Below, in pieces: positions 1 through 8,628 of a DNA stretch of 64,000 nt. The notes beneath the pieces are model-generated. The model made no database searches. It was given only the letters and a program-made list of their open reading frames with translations, and had not been told where the DNA came from. Numbering within the stretch: the stretch's first letter is position 1; every line of letters starts with the position of its first letter. The DNA lies in contig NZ_AP014583.1 in the NCBI RefSeq assembly GCF_000828715.1, forward strand, positions 294,501-358,500, written 5' to 3'. This DNA is from Winogradskyella sp. PG-2. GTDB taxonomy: Bacteria > Bacteroidota > Bacteroidia > Flavobacteriales > Flavobacteriaceae. The translations under genes and the position numbers were made by a program.

Positions 1-1
1 A

Positions 2-460
2 TTAATTGGGTTGGCAACCTTCTTAATAGGACTATATTATTCAAGTTATACGGAAGCATCCATAATTTTTAGAGAAATTGAATTCTTACTTGCATATTTT
101 GTAAAGTTAGTTGGCTTCTTTAGTTTATGTTTATTCTTTGGTATGTTATTGAAACGTTCTGCCTTTGCATTAGGTTTTCTAGTGATCATGTATATATTCG
201 AGTGGCTTGTTTTCTGGGGGGCATATGAAGCTTTTGGTAGTGCGGATACTGCATTTAAAGTTAAAAACTTTATGCCTTTAGAATCGATGTATAAACTTAT
301 AGATCAACCTATTCAACGAATAGTAATGACCAAGTTTCCTGAAAAAACAGATATCGCATACGATTATGCTGTACATTGGTATGAGATTGCTATTGTTCTA
401 GGTTGGACAGCACTTTTCATCTTTTTGTCTTATCGATTATTAAAAAAGAGAGATTTATAA
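2..460 (+). CDS. ABC-2 type transporter permease, C-terminal part (5' end outside window)
   Basis: The reading frame is open from the first bases of the window, so this is the 3' end of a longer gene. About 150 residues are visible. They hold at least three hydrophobic segments: one near the start, one around 'FFSLCLFFGMLLKRSAFALGFLVIMYIFEW', here only indicated by its first part FFSLCLFFGMLL, and a last one, WTALFIFLSYRLL, followed by the basic tail KKRDL. A final membrane helix with a short basic cytoplasmic end is usual for ABC-2 permeases. The substrate cannot be told. It ends about 105 bases before the secreted-protein cluster and is probably not part of it. Confidence 0.6.
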   Translation, partial: LIGLATFLIGLYYSSYTEASIIFREIEFLLAYFVKLVGFFSLCLFFGMLLKRSAFALGFLVIMYIFEWLVFWGAYEAFGSADTAFKVKNFMPLESMYKLIDQPIQRIVMTKFPEKTDIAYDYAVHWYEIAIVLGWTALFIFLSYRLLKKRDL

Positions 461-565
461 TATATTTGGTAGCTATTGCTATGTAGTTTTCAATACTAAA
501 ACTAGGACTTTTTAAGTTGTAGTTGTTATATAGTATTGAGTAGTTTACTATACATCAAAGTTACT

Positions 566-3500
566 ATGAAAAAGATTGGTCTAATCTTTCTATTACTTGT
601 TACGTGTTTTGTTTCGTTTGGGCAAAACGAAGCATCGTACTGGTATTTTGGGCAAAATGCTGGCTTGCGCTTTGATGCTCAGGCCGGAACTGTAAATGCG
701 GTTACTGATGGACAAATTAATACCTTAGAAGGGTGTACCTCTATTTCTGATGCTGATGGCAATTTATTGTTTTACTCGGATGGAAGTACTGTTTGGAATA
801 GAAATCATCAGATTATGGTAAATGGAACTGGCCTCAAAGGGGATGATTCTAGTACCTCGTCTGGTCTAATTGTACCTAAACCACAAGATTCTGATTTCTA
901 TTACATATTTACAGTAGATGAACCTCATCATTTTAACACAGCAAATTTCCCAAATGAGACTGCAAATGATGGCGTGAACGATGGTCTAACTTACTCTAGA
1001 ATTAATATTCTAGATGATAACGGTTTGGGAGCAGTTGACGCTGTAGAAAAGAATATCCCTTTAGTTACTTATGACACATCTGATCCTCTTCAAGTTGATA
1101 CAAAATGTTCAGAAAAAATAACAGCTGTTAAAGCAGATGATTGCTCATCATTCTGGCTAATTACTCACTTTGCCGATACTTTTTATGCTTTTAAAATTGA
1201 TGAAAATGGTGTGGATTCAACACCTGTAACATCAGTAGTTATACCTTACATACCAGTTGAAGGATACAGACGTAATGCCTTAGGATACTTAAAAGCTTCT
1301 CCTGATGGTACAAAACTTATATCTGCAAACTTTGGAGAGTCAGCAGCCCTTGGCGAAAACTCAGGTGGTAGTATTAACTTATATGATTTTAATAACGATA
1401 CAGGTGTCGTTTCTAATAGTTTAGAGCTTTATAGTGCTCAAAACAATAACAGTCCTTATGGCGTAGAATTCTCAGCAGAAAATAGAAAAGTCTATGCCAC
1501 TGTTGGTGCTGGTGCAGCTGGTGGTGGTCAAAGCCAAATACTACAATGGAATTTGGAAAGCTCAGACATACCTAATTCAATACAGGTTATACACACATCT
1601 AATACAATAAGTGCAGGAGCATTGCAATTGGGAATAGATCGACGTATATACAGGGCACAAGTGAGTTTTCAAGATTTTAATAATACTGGACGTTATGTAG
1701 GAGTTATAAATAATCCCGAAGCTGATGGTTTAGCTACTAATTATGATGAACAGGGTGTCCTAGTAGACGTAAATGGTTTTGCTCAAAACCTAAGTAAAAT
1801 TGGTTTACCCCCTTTTATACAATCTTTATTTAATTCTCAAACCGATATTATTAGAAATGGGATTAGTACCACAGAATTAAAACTTTGTACAGGAGATACA
1901 TACACACTACAAGCTGAAGAGATTACTGGTGCAGATTATGTATGGTCTTTTGAAGGTACACCATTAACAGAAACATCTGATCAATTATTGATAGATACTC
2001 CAGGTTTTTACGAAGTATATATAGAACCCAATAATGGCGATTGTCCAATTGAAGGTAGTGCCGTAGTAGGTGTTTATGAAATCCCTGTCGCTAATCCGTT
2101 AACTGATATCGAGGTCTGTGATGATGCTAATAATGATGGATTATTCAGTTTTGATTTTACAAACAAAAACGCAGAAGCTTTATTAGCTCAAGATCCAAAT
2201 AGTAATAATGTACGCTACTTTGAAACACCAGATGATGCTAATGCTGGTGAAAATGAAATTTTATTCCCTTATTCTAATATTAGTAATCCTCAAACGATTC
2301 ATGTGCGTGTAGACAATGTTAGTAATCCTAATTGTTTTGATATAAATACATTTCAACTCGAAGTCTTCAATACTCCACAAATTGTACAATTAAACACTAT
2401 TGAGTTTTGTGATAATGTTGGAGACATTATGGATGGTTTTGCTATAATAGAATTAGGAGACCTTATTCCAACGATTCGAGGATCTCAAGATGAAATTGAA
2501 ACTAGTATAACATTTCATTCTACAGAAGATAATGCAGATACAAATACAAGCCCTCTGCCTTTAAGTTATACAAATAGTACAGCTTTTAATGAAACTATTT
2601 TTGTTAGAATTGAAAATACTACGAATACAACATGTTATAGTATTGGAAGCTTTGAGGTTATTATAAATGATGCACCAGAAGCTAACAATATAACCATTTT
2701 ACAATGTGATGAAGATGGTATACCAGAAGGGTTTACAACCTTTAACATCAATCAAAATTTAGAAGAGATTATTGGTAATAATACGGATAGAAGTGTAGAA
2801 TTTTATATTTCTCAAACTGATGCCGTAAACCAAGAGGATGCCATTAATGGTGATACTTTTGACAACTTTTTTAATCCTCAAATCATCTATGCAAGAGTTA
2901 CTAATACACTAACAGGTTGTGTAAACATTAGTGAAGTATCCTTGGAAGTAAGTACAACTGCATCTAACAATGCTAATCTATTCTTATGTGATGATGGCAT
3001 GGAAGATGGATTTGCAACTTTTAATCTTGCAGATTCTAATGCTGTTGTATTAGCTGGTGCACCTGTTACTTTAGATGTTCAATATTTTGAAACTTATAAT
3101 GATGCTTTGTTGGAAACTAACCCAATCGCAACATCCTATACAAATACTGCACCTTACAATCAAACTGTATATGCAAGAGTTGAAAACGCTAATGCATGTT
3201 TTGGTATTAGCGAAATTGAACTCACTGTTTTTGAATTGCCAAATATTGAAACGCAATTTGAAACGCTCTATTGTTTAAATTCATTTCCGCAAACTATAGT
3301 TTTAGATGGAGGTGTTATTAATGATTCACCTAGTAATTATAGTTACCAATGGTCCACTGGTGAAGACACTGCCACAATAGAGGTTGATGCACCTGGATCC
3401 TACACGGTAAGAATATTTAATACAAATGGTTGTTTTAAAGATAGAACCATTACTGTTTTGGCTTCTAATATTGCTACAATAACAAATATTGAAGTTATAG

Positions 3501-3949
3501 ATACTTCACAAAATAATTCTATAACCGTTTTTGTGTCTGGAGAAGGTGACTATGAATATGCAATAGATAATAGTAATGGTCCTTATCAAGATAGCAATGT
3601 GTTTGAAGATATACAACCAGGACTTTATACCATTTATGTGCGTGATAAAAACAATTGTGGTATCACTGAAGATTTAGTCTCAGTAATTGGATTTCCTAAG
3701 TTTTTTACACCAAACAATGACGGTGATTTTGACTTTTGGCAGGTCTATGGCATTAACAATCAATTTCAAGCAAATTCCTCTATTATCATCTTTGATCGCC
3801 AAGGCAAACTTTTAGCTGAGCTGGATCCTCTAGGACCAGGTTGGGATGGCACTTATAATGGTGCTAAAATGCCAACAAGCGATTACTGGTTTAAAGTTCA
3901 ACTCGAAGATGGTAGAACTTTTACGAGTCATTTTACACTCAAACGATGA
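566..3949 (+). CDS. T9SS type B sorting-signal protein with N-terminal beta-propeller-like region and four DxDG beta domains
   Basis: This is a secreted or surface protein of 1127 residues. I choose the ATG at 566 because it gives a clean signal peptide (MKKIGLIFLLLVTCFVSFGQ); a TTG ten codons upstream only adds a poor leader. Residues about 20-430 look like a WD40-like propeller (YWYFGQNAGLRFD, DGNLLFYSDGSTVWN, LKASPDGTKLISANF). About four beta domains follow, opening with CDDANNDG, CDNVGDIMDG, CDEDGIPEG and CDDGMEDG and each closing with a second Cys. The last 80 residues are a type B (CHU_C/TIGR04131-like) tail: FFTPNNDGDFDFWQVYG, IIIFDRQGKLL, GWDGTYNG, HFTLKR. The ATG of the next gene overlaps its TGA stop (ATGA), so the two are translationally coupled. 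Its 3' third is almost identical to that of the next gene. Ligand and role are unknown. Confidence 0.85.
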   Translation: MKKIGLIFLLLVTCFVSFGQNEASYWYFGQNAGLRFDAQAGTVNAVTDGQINTLEGCTSISDADGNLLFYSDGSTVWNRNHQIMVNGTGLKGDDSSTSSGLIVPKPQDSDFYYIFTVDEPHHFNTANFPNETANDGVNDGLTYSRINILDDNGLGAVDAVEKNIPLVTYDTSDPLQVDTKCSEKITAVKADDCSSFWLITHFADTFYAFKIDENGVDSTPVTSVVIPYIPVEGYRRNALGYLKASPDGTKLISANFGESAALGENSGGSINLYDFNNDTGVVSNSLELYSAQNNNSPYGVEFSAENRKVYATVGAGAAGGGQSQILQWNLESSDIPNSIQVIHTSNTISAGALQLGIDRRIYRAQVSFQDFNNTGRYVGVINNPEADGLATNYDEQGVLVDVNGFAQNLSKIGLPPFIQSLFNSQTDIIRNGISTTELKLCTGDTYTLQAEEITGADYVWSFEGTPLTETSDQLLIDTPGFYEVYIEPNNGDCPIEGSAVVGVYEIPVANPLTDIEVCDDANNDGLFSFDFTNKNAEALLAQDPNSNNVRYFETPDDANAGENEILFPYSNISNPQTIHVRVDNVSNPNCFDINTFQLEVFNTPQIVQLNTIEFCDNVGDIMDGFAIIELGDLIPTIRGSQDEIETSITFHSTEDNADTNTSPLPLSYTNSTAFNETIFVRIENTTNTTCYSIGSFEVIINDAPEANNITILQCDEDGIPEGFTTFNINQNLEEIIGNNTDRSVEFYISQTDAVNQEDAINGDTFDNFFNPQIIYARVTNTLTGCVNISEVSLEVSTTASNNANLFLCDDGMEDGFATFNLADSNAVVLAGAPVTLDVQYFETYNDALLETNPIATSYTNTAPYNQTVYARVENANACFGISEIELTVFELPNIETQFETLYCLNSFPQTIVLDGGVINDSPSNYSYQWSTGEDTATIEVDAPGSYTVRIFNTNGCFKDRTITVLASNIATITNIEVIDTSQNNSITVFVSGEGDYEYAIDNSNGPYQDSNVFEDIQPGLYTIYVRDKNNCGITEDLVSVIGFPKFFTPNNDGDFDFWQVYGINNQFQANSSIIIFDRQGKLLAELDPLGPGWDGTYNGAKMPTSDYWFKVQLEDGRTFTSHFTLKR
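2828..3949 (+). repeat. Copy 1 of a 1.1 kb nearly identical tandem repeat
   Basis: This segment is repeated at 5290-6414, 2465 bp further on (2462 bp before a one-codon indel). By eye I find four substitutions and one extra GAT codon in copy 2 before the last 20 bases, where the ends diverge. It encodes the end of the third and all of the fourth beta domain, the two Ig-like spacer domains and the T9SS type B tail. Confidence 0.9.
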
Positions 3950-6414
3950 ACATAAACCTAAATCTTTTTTCTAAACCTACTATAGTATTCAATGTCTTAC
4001 TATGGCTATTTTTATCGGGTTATGCTCAACAACCTTATGACTGTGTAAATGCAGTTACCGTTTGTGGAAATTCTAGTTTTAGCTTAGATGTTAATGGTAT
4101 AGGTACGCAGGAATTATCAGGTTCTAACACTTGTCAAAGTCAAGAAAATAACAGTATTTGGTTGCAAGTGACTATGGCAACTTCTGGCACTTTAGGTTTC
4201 ACATTAACACCTGGTAGCACAAGTATTAATGAGGACTATGATTTCTTCGTCTTTGGACCAAATGTAGATTGTGGTAATATTGGGCAAGCCATTCGCTGTT
4301 CTACTACAAATCCAGCTGCTGCTGCACAAGGCAATAATTTAACAGGTATGAATTCTACCTCAACAGAAGTTAATGAAGGTCCAGGACCTAATGGTGATAG
4401 CTTTGTTAGTGATATTGATGTACTTGCTGGTGAAACCTATTTTATAGTTATTGATAGACCTATTGGTAATAGTCCTTTTTCTTTAGAATGGACTGGTACT
4501 GCTTCGTTTCCTGATAATCCTTCCAACCCTTTATTAGGAAACCCCTCTGCTACTACTTTACCTGATTTAGATCTTTGTGACGGATTATTACTATTTAATG
4601 ACAATATAACTGAAATTGACCTTACAGATTTAACTCAAGCCATCATAAATGATGAAAGTGATGTTGCTGTAACTTATTATGCTTCTGAAAGTGATGCCAA
4701 TATTAAAGTGAATCCTTTAGGAAATATATTTAATAATACTACACCTTCTCAAACTATCCATGTGAGAATAGAAAATACGACAACAGATTGTTTTATTCTT
4801 AACAGATTTGATATTAATGTTACTGCTCTAGAAAATTTTAATATACCAACCGATTATGAAGTTTGTGATGATGATATTGATGGAGATGATCAAAACGGTT
4901 TGACAACTTTTGATTTTGATGTTAAAACACAAGAAATTACAAATGGTATTCTTGGAGCAAACTATAATATCTCATACCATATAAGCCAAGCAGATGCAGA
5001 AGCAGCTACTGCTCCACTCCCAACAAATTATACAAATACAGCACCAACAACTCCTACAGAGATATTTGTACGTATTGAAGATTTAGATTCAAGTTGTGTT
5101 GGTTTTGTATCCTTTAATATTATTGTAGCAACAAAACCAATAGCCAATGATGTTTCTATTTTACAATGCGATGAGGACGGCATACCAGAAGGATTTACAA
5201 CCTTTAATATTAATCAAATTGTAGATGACATTACGGATAATGACCCAAACTCTACAGTAGAATATTACCTTTCACAAGTAAATGCCGAAAACCAAGAGGA
5301 TGCCATTAATGGTGATGCTTTTGACAACTTTTTTAATCCTCAAATCATCTATGCAAGAGTTACTAATACACTAACAGGTTGTATAAACATTAGTGAAGTA
5401 TCCTTGGAAGTAAGTACAACTGCATCTAACAATGCTAATCTATTCTTATGTGATGATGATGGCATGGAAGATGGATTTGCAACTTTTAATCTTGCAGATT
5501 CTAATGCTGTTGTATTAGCTGGTGCACCTGTTACTTTAGATGTTCAATATTTTGAAACTTATAATGATGCTTTGGTGGAAACTAACCCAATCGCAACATC
5601 CTATACAAATACTGCACCTTACAATCAAACTGTATATGCAAGAGTTGAAAACGCTAATGCATGTTTTGGTATTAGCGAAATTGAACTCACTGTTTTTGAA
5701 TTGCCAAATATTGAAACGCAATTTGAAACGCTCTATTGTTTAAATTCATTTCCGCAAACTATAGTTTTAGATGGAGGTGTTATTAATGATTCACCTAGTA
5801 ATTATAGTTACCAATGGTCCACTGGTGAAGACACTGCCACAATAGAGGTTGATGCACCTGGATCCTACACGGTAAGAATATTTAATACAAATGGTTGTTT
5901 TAAAGATAGAACCATTACTGTTTTGGCTTCTAATATTGCTACAATAACAAATATTGAAGTTATAGATACTTCACAAAATAATTCTATAACCGTTTTTGTG
6001 TCTGGAGAAGGTGACTATGAATATGCAATAGATAATAGTAATGGTCCTTATCAAGATAGCAATGTATTTGAAGATATACAACCAGGACTTTATACCATTT
6101 ATGTGCGTGATAAAAACAATTGTGGTATCACTGAAGATTTAGTCTCAGTAATTGGATTTCCTAAGTTTTTTACACCAAACAATGACGGTGATTTTGACTT
6201 TTGGCAGGTCTATGGCATTAACAATCAATTTCAAGCAAATTCCTCTATTATCATCTTTGATCGCCAAGGCAAACTTTTAGCTGAGCTGGATCCTCTAGGA
6301 CCAGGTTGGGATGGCACTTATAATGGTGCTAAAATGCCAACAAGCGATTACTGGTTTAAAGTTCAACTCGAAGATGGTAGAACTTTTACGAGTCACTTTA
6401 CTTTGAAACGCTAA
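3946..6414 (+). CDS. T9SS type B sorting-signal protein with pre-peptidase-like N-terminus and four DxDG beta domains
   Basis: The product is 822 residues. Its ATG overlaps the stop of the preceding gene by four bases. A signal peptide (about residues 1-28, ending SGYAQQ) is followed by a Cys-rich beta domain (YDCVNAVTVCGNSSF ... GETYFIVIDRP) resembling the pre-peptidase-like domains of flavobacterial secreted proteins. Four beta domains follow with openings LCDGLLLFND, CDDDIDGDDQNG, CDEDGIPEG and CDDDGMEDG. The C-terminal type B tail (FFTPNNDGDFDFW ... HFTLKR) matches that of the upstream gene. Only the N-terminal half is distinctive, so the pair looks like two different front ends joined to one shared back end. 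It is probably exported through the T9SS and left on the cell surface; the binding target is unknown. Confidence 0.85.
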   Translation: MNINLNLFSKPTIVFNVLLWLFLSGYAQQPYDCVNAVTVCGNSSFSLDVNGIGTQELSGSNTCQSQENNSIWLQVTMATSGTLGFTLTPGSTSINEDYDFFVFGPNVDCGNIGQAIRCSTTNPAAAAQGNNLTGMNSTSTEVNEGPGPNGDSFVSDIDVLAGETYFIVIDRPIGNSPFSLEWTGTASFPDNPSNPLLGNPSATTLPDLDLCDGLLLFNDNITEIDLTDLTQAIINDESDVAVTYYASESDANIKVNPLGNIFNNTTPSQTIHVRIENTTTDCFILNRFDINVTALENFNIPTDYEVCDDDIDGDDQNGLTTFDFDVKTQEITNGILGANYNISYHISQADAEAATAPLPTNYTNTAPTTPTEIFVRIEDLDSSCVGFVSFNIIVATKPIANDVSILQCDEDGIPEGFTTFNINQIVDDITDNDPNSTVEYYLSQVNAENQEDAINGDAFDNFFNPQIIYARVTNTLTGCINISEVSLEVSTTASNNANLFLCDDDGMEDGFATFNLADSNAVVLAGAPVTLDVQYFETYNDALVETNPIATSYTNTAPYNQTVYARVENANACFGISEIELTVFELPNIETQFETLYCLNSFPQTIVLDGGVINDSPSNYSYQWSTGEDTATIEVDAPGSYTVRIFNTNGCFKDRTITVLASNIATITNIEVIDTSQNNSITVFVSGEGDYEYAIDNSNGPYQDSNVFEDIQPGLYTIYVRDKNNCGITEDLVSVIGFPKFFTPNNDGDFDFWQVYGINNQFQANSSIIIFDRQGKLLAELDPLGPGWDGTYNGAKMPTSDYWFKVQLEDGRTFTSHFTLKR
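5290..6414 (+). repeat. Copy 2 of a 1.1 kb nearly identical tandem repeat
   Basis: See copy 1 at 2828-3949. Differences seen are ACT/GCT and GTA/ATA codon changes, an added GAT, TTG/GTG, one silent GTG/GTA, and a diverged final 20 bases (CTCAAACGATGA against TTGAAACGCTAA). The identity ends almost exactly at the stop codons and does not run into flanking DNA. Confidence 0.9.
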
Positions 6415-6451
6415 ATTAATTTAAGTAACTTAGTTCAATAAATAAACACTA

Positions 6452-8233
6452 TTGAAAAAAGCACTGTACATATTATACATTCTATTGTTTAGTGCAACAA
6501 TCCCTCTAATTGCGCAAGATGTGTCCTTATTTCAACAATTTAACGGACGTTATGATTATACAGCTATTGGTAATACTCTAAATACAGTTGAAAATGGACC
6601 ATCTGCCTCATGCGCCATTCTATCCTCATCTTCTTCAGATTTAAATCTTAATGCAAGTCAAAATATAGCTGCTGCTTATCTCTATTGGGCTGGTTCTGGC
6701 ACTGGCGATTTTGATATTACTTTAAACGGCATCGCAGTATCAGCTGAACGCACTTTTAGTGATGCTTTAGATACGCAACGTGTCTTTTTTGCTGCGTTTG
6801 CGGATGTCACTACGATTATCACAAGTCAAGGTAATACTACTTATACAGTTTCAGATTTTGATTTAACTTCTATAATTGGACCTTACTGTGCTAGTGGAAC
6901 CAACTTTGGAGGTTGGGCAATTACTATTGTGTATGAAGATGATACATTACCACTTAATCAACTCAATGTTTATGATGGTTTACAAAGTGTGCCTTCTTTC
7001 TTAAGTATCACACTAGATAATCTAAACGTTCTAGACAACGAAGATGCAAAAATTGGTTTTGTAGCTTGGGAAGGTGATCGCGCTTTAGCTGTTAATGAAT
7101 CATTGACTATAAACGGAAATGTGATTAGTAATTTTCCTTTAAACCCAGCAAATAATGCCTTTAATGGTACAAATTCGTTTACAGGTGCTACGAATTTATA
7201 TAATATGGATATTGATGTTTATAATATTCAGGATAATATCAATATAGGTGATACTTCAGCAACCATTACACTCACTTCTGGACAAGATTATGTAATGATT
7301 AATAACATAATTACTGTACTTAATAGTCAATTACCAGATGCTACTATCGTAATTGATAATAATATTGTGAATTGTGGTGATAATGACATTGAGCTTTTTT
7401 ATACTATAAGTAATTTTAATAGTACAGAAATACTTCCTTCAAATACTCCTATAGCATTTTATTTAGATGGTATTTTAATTGGCCAAAGTTTAACTTTAAA
7501 CACAATTGCTATTGGTAGTAGTGAAAGCAACTCAATTGTAGTTACAGTGCCAGAAACTACAAATCCAAACTTTACTATAGTTGCCAATGTAGATGATGAT
7601 GGCACTATGAGCGGAATTGTAACAGAAACCAATGAGACTAATAATACAACCTCAGTTGCTATTGAATTACTTGTAATTCCTGATATTGTAGTGCTCCCAA
7701 ATTTGATAGGTTGTAATGAAGGTTTCGAAAAGTCTACCTATAACTTATATAATGCACTTGAAAGTCTAAATTATAACGAAGATGATATTTCTTTTTTCCT
7801 ATCTATTGAGGACCTTCAAACACAGTCCAATGAAATTTCAATTCCAACCAGTTACAATAACTCATCTAACCCTGAGACTATTTATGTAAGACTAATAAGT
7901 CCTCCTTGTTATGAAATTTTTCAATTCGATTTAACAATAGAAAATTGCCCTCCTTATATACCACGAGGGTTTTCACCAAATGATGACGGTTATAACGATT
8001 GGTTTAATATACAAGGTCTTTATGATATTTTTACAGAACATCAATTAAAGATTTATAATCGTTATGGTGATGTTATTTTTGAAGGCAACAACGATAAACG
8101 CTGGTATGGTCTTATTAACAGAGGATTAAACAATCATGGGGAATCTGCACCTGTAGGTACTTATTATTACATTCTTAATCTTAATGACCCAAATTATCAG
8201 CCATCAGTTGGCTGGGTTTATGTAAATTACTAA
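6452..8233 (+). CDS. Secreted protein with CHU_C-type (T9SS type B-like) C-terminus
   Basis: This gene encodes 593 residues and starts at a TTG 37 bases after the previous stop, giving the signal peptide MKKALYILYILLFSATIPLIAQ; no better ATG lies nearby. Residues about 25-290 form a beta domain (YLYWAGSGTGDFDITLNG, FGGWAITIVYEDD, KIGFVAWEGDR) of a type common in flavobacterial adhesin-like proteins. A CARDB-like segment follows (about 300-410, FYLDGILIGQSL ... NETNNTT), then one beta domain. The C-terminus reads FSPNDDGYNDWFNIQGL, LKIYNRYGDVIFEG, APVGTYYYILNL. It keeps the FSPNxDG and YNRYG motifs but ends in WVYVNY, not the usual xFxLKR, so it is a variant tail. It probably forms one transcription unit with the two genes before it. 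Confidence 0.8.
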   Translation: MKKALYILYILLFSATIPLIAQDVSLFQQFNGRYDYTAIGNTLNTVENGPSASCAILSSSSSDLNLNASQNIAAAYLYWAGSGTGDFDITLNGIAVSAERTFSDALDTQRVFFAAFADVTTIITSQGNTTYTVSDFDLTSIIGPYCASGTNFGGWAITIVYEDDTLPLNQLNVYDGLQSVPSFLSITLDNLNVLDNEDAKIGFVAWEGDRALAVNESLTINGNVISNFPLNPANNAFNGTNSFTGATNLYNMDIDVYNIQDNINIGDTSATITLTSGQDYVMINNIITVLNSQLPDATIVIDNNIVNCGDNDIELFYTISNFNSTEILPSNTPIAFYLDGILIGQSLTLNTIAIGSSESNSIVVTVPETTNPNFTIVANVDDDGTMSGIVTETNETNNTTSVAIELLVIPDIVVLPNLIGCNEGFEKSTYNLYNALESLNYNEDDISFFLSIEDLQTQSNEISIPTSYNNSSNPETIYVRLISPPCYEIFQFDLTIENCPPYIPRGFSPNDDGYNDWFNIQGLYDIFTEHQLKIYNRYGDVIFEGNNDKRWYGLINRGLNNHGESAPVGTYYYILNLNDPNYQPSVGWVYVNY

Positions 8234-8433
8234 AAGTGTTAAAGTTTTAAACCGTTCGTCTTAAATTTTTGCTGATGTATGTGAGTTACCTTAAATTTAA
8301 TTTCTCACAGTATGTCGCTGTTTATTCCCTCAAAAAAATTAAATAAATTTCCCTCGAACGATATAACAATATTGAGTTTAAGGTTAAGTCGCATTTACTT
8401 TAAAAAGTAATGGTCTTAAAAATTCAATTTGAG

Positions 8434-8461
8434 AAAAAAGGCCTCGTTTGAGATCTTTTTT
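8434..8461 (+). terminator. Candidate intrinsic terminator after the first three secreted-protein genes
   Basis: AAAAAAG pairs with CTTTTTT around a GC/AT internal mismatch and a CTC/GAG inner stem with a GTTT loop, ending in a T run. It lies 200 bases after the stop at 8233, which is far for a terminator, so confidence is moderate. Confidence 0.4.
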
Positions 8462-8473
8462 ATTACAAAAAGG

Positions 8474-8503
8474 TAAATGTTAGCTCCTAAATGTTAACAT
8501 TTA
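8474..8503. promoter_or_regulatory. Candidate operator: TAAATGTTA direct repeat inside a 16-bp palindrome
   Basis: TAAATGTTA occurs at 8474-8482 and again at 8488-8496, where it is the left half of a perfect palindrome TAAATGTTAACATTTA (8488-8503). The site is about 125 bases before the start of the next gene. The rest of the 395-base gap (8234-8628) is A+T rich. It also contains TTACTTT-AA-AAAGTAA (8395-8410) and a TGTGAG/CTCACA pair (8280-8309), but I see no convincing gene. No regulator can be assigned. Confidence 0.35.
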
Positions 8504-8628
8504 ATGTATTTCATCGTATTTTTTTGTATTTTATCTTATTTAAATCTATTTTTCCACACAAATTAAAGTATGAGTTAGAGTTAGTCCCAAATATACCCTA
8601 ATTAAAACTTTGTAACTTGACCCTAACT

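Noticed and set aside
3071..3278. Small frames on both strands inside the shared 3' halves of the first two secreted-protein genes, present in both copies
   Set aside because: They are copied only because the host sequence is duplicated; they have no start context, signal or family pattern and lie fully inside a clear gene.
8278..8349. 23-codon frame (MYVSYLKFNFSQYVAVYSLK...) in the gap after 8233
   Set aside because: No promoter box or sequence pattern; one of several chance frames in A+T-rich DNA.
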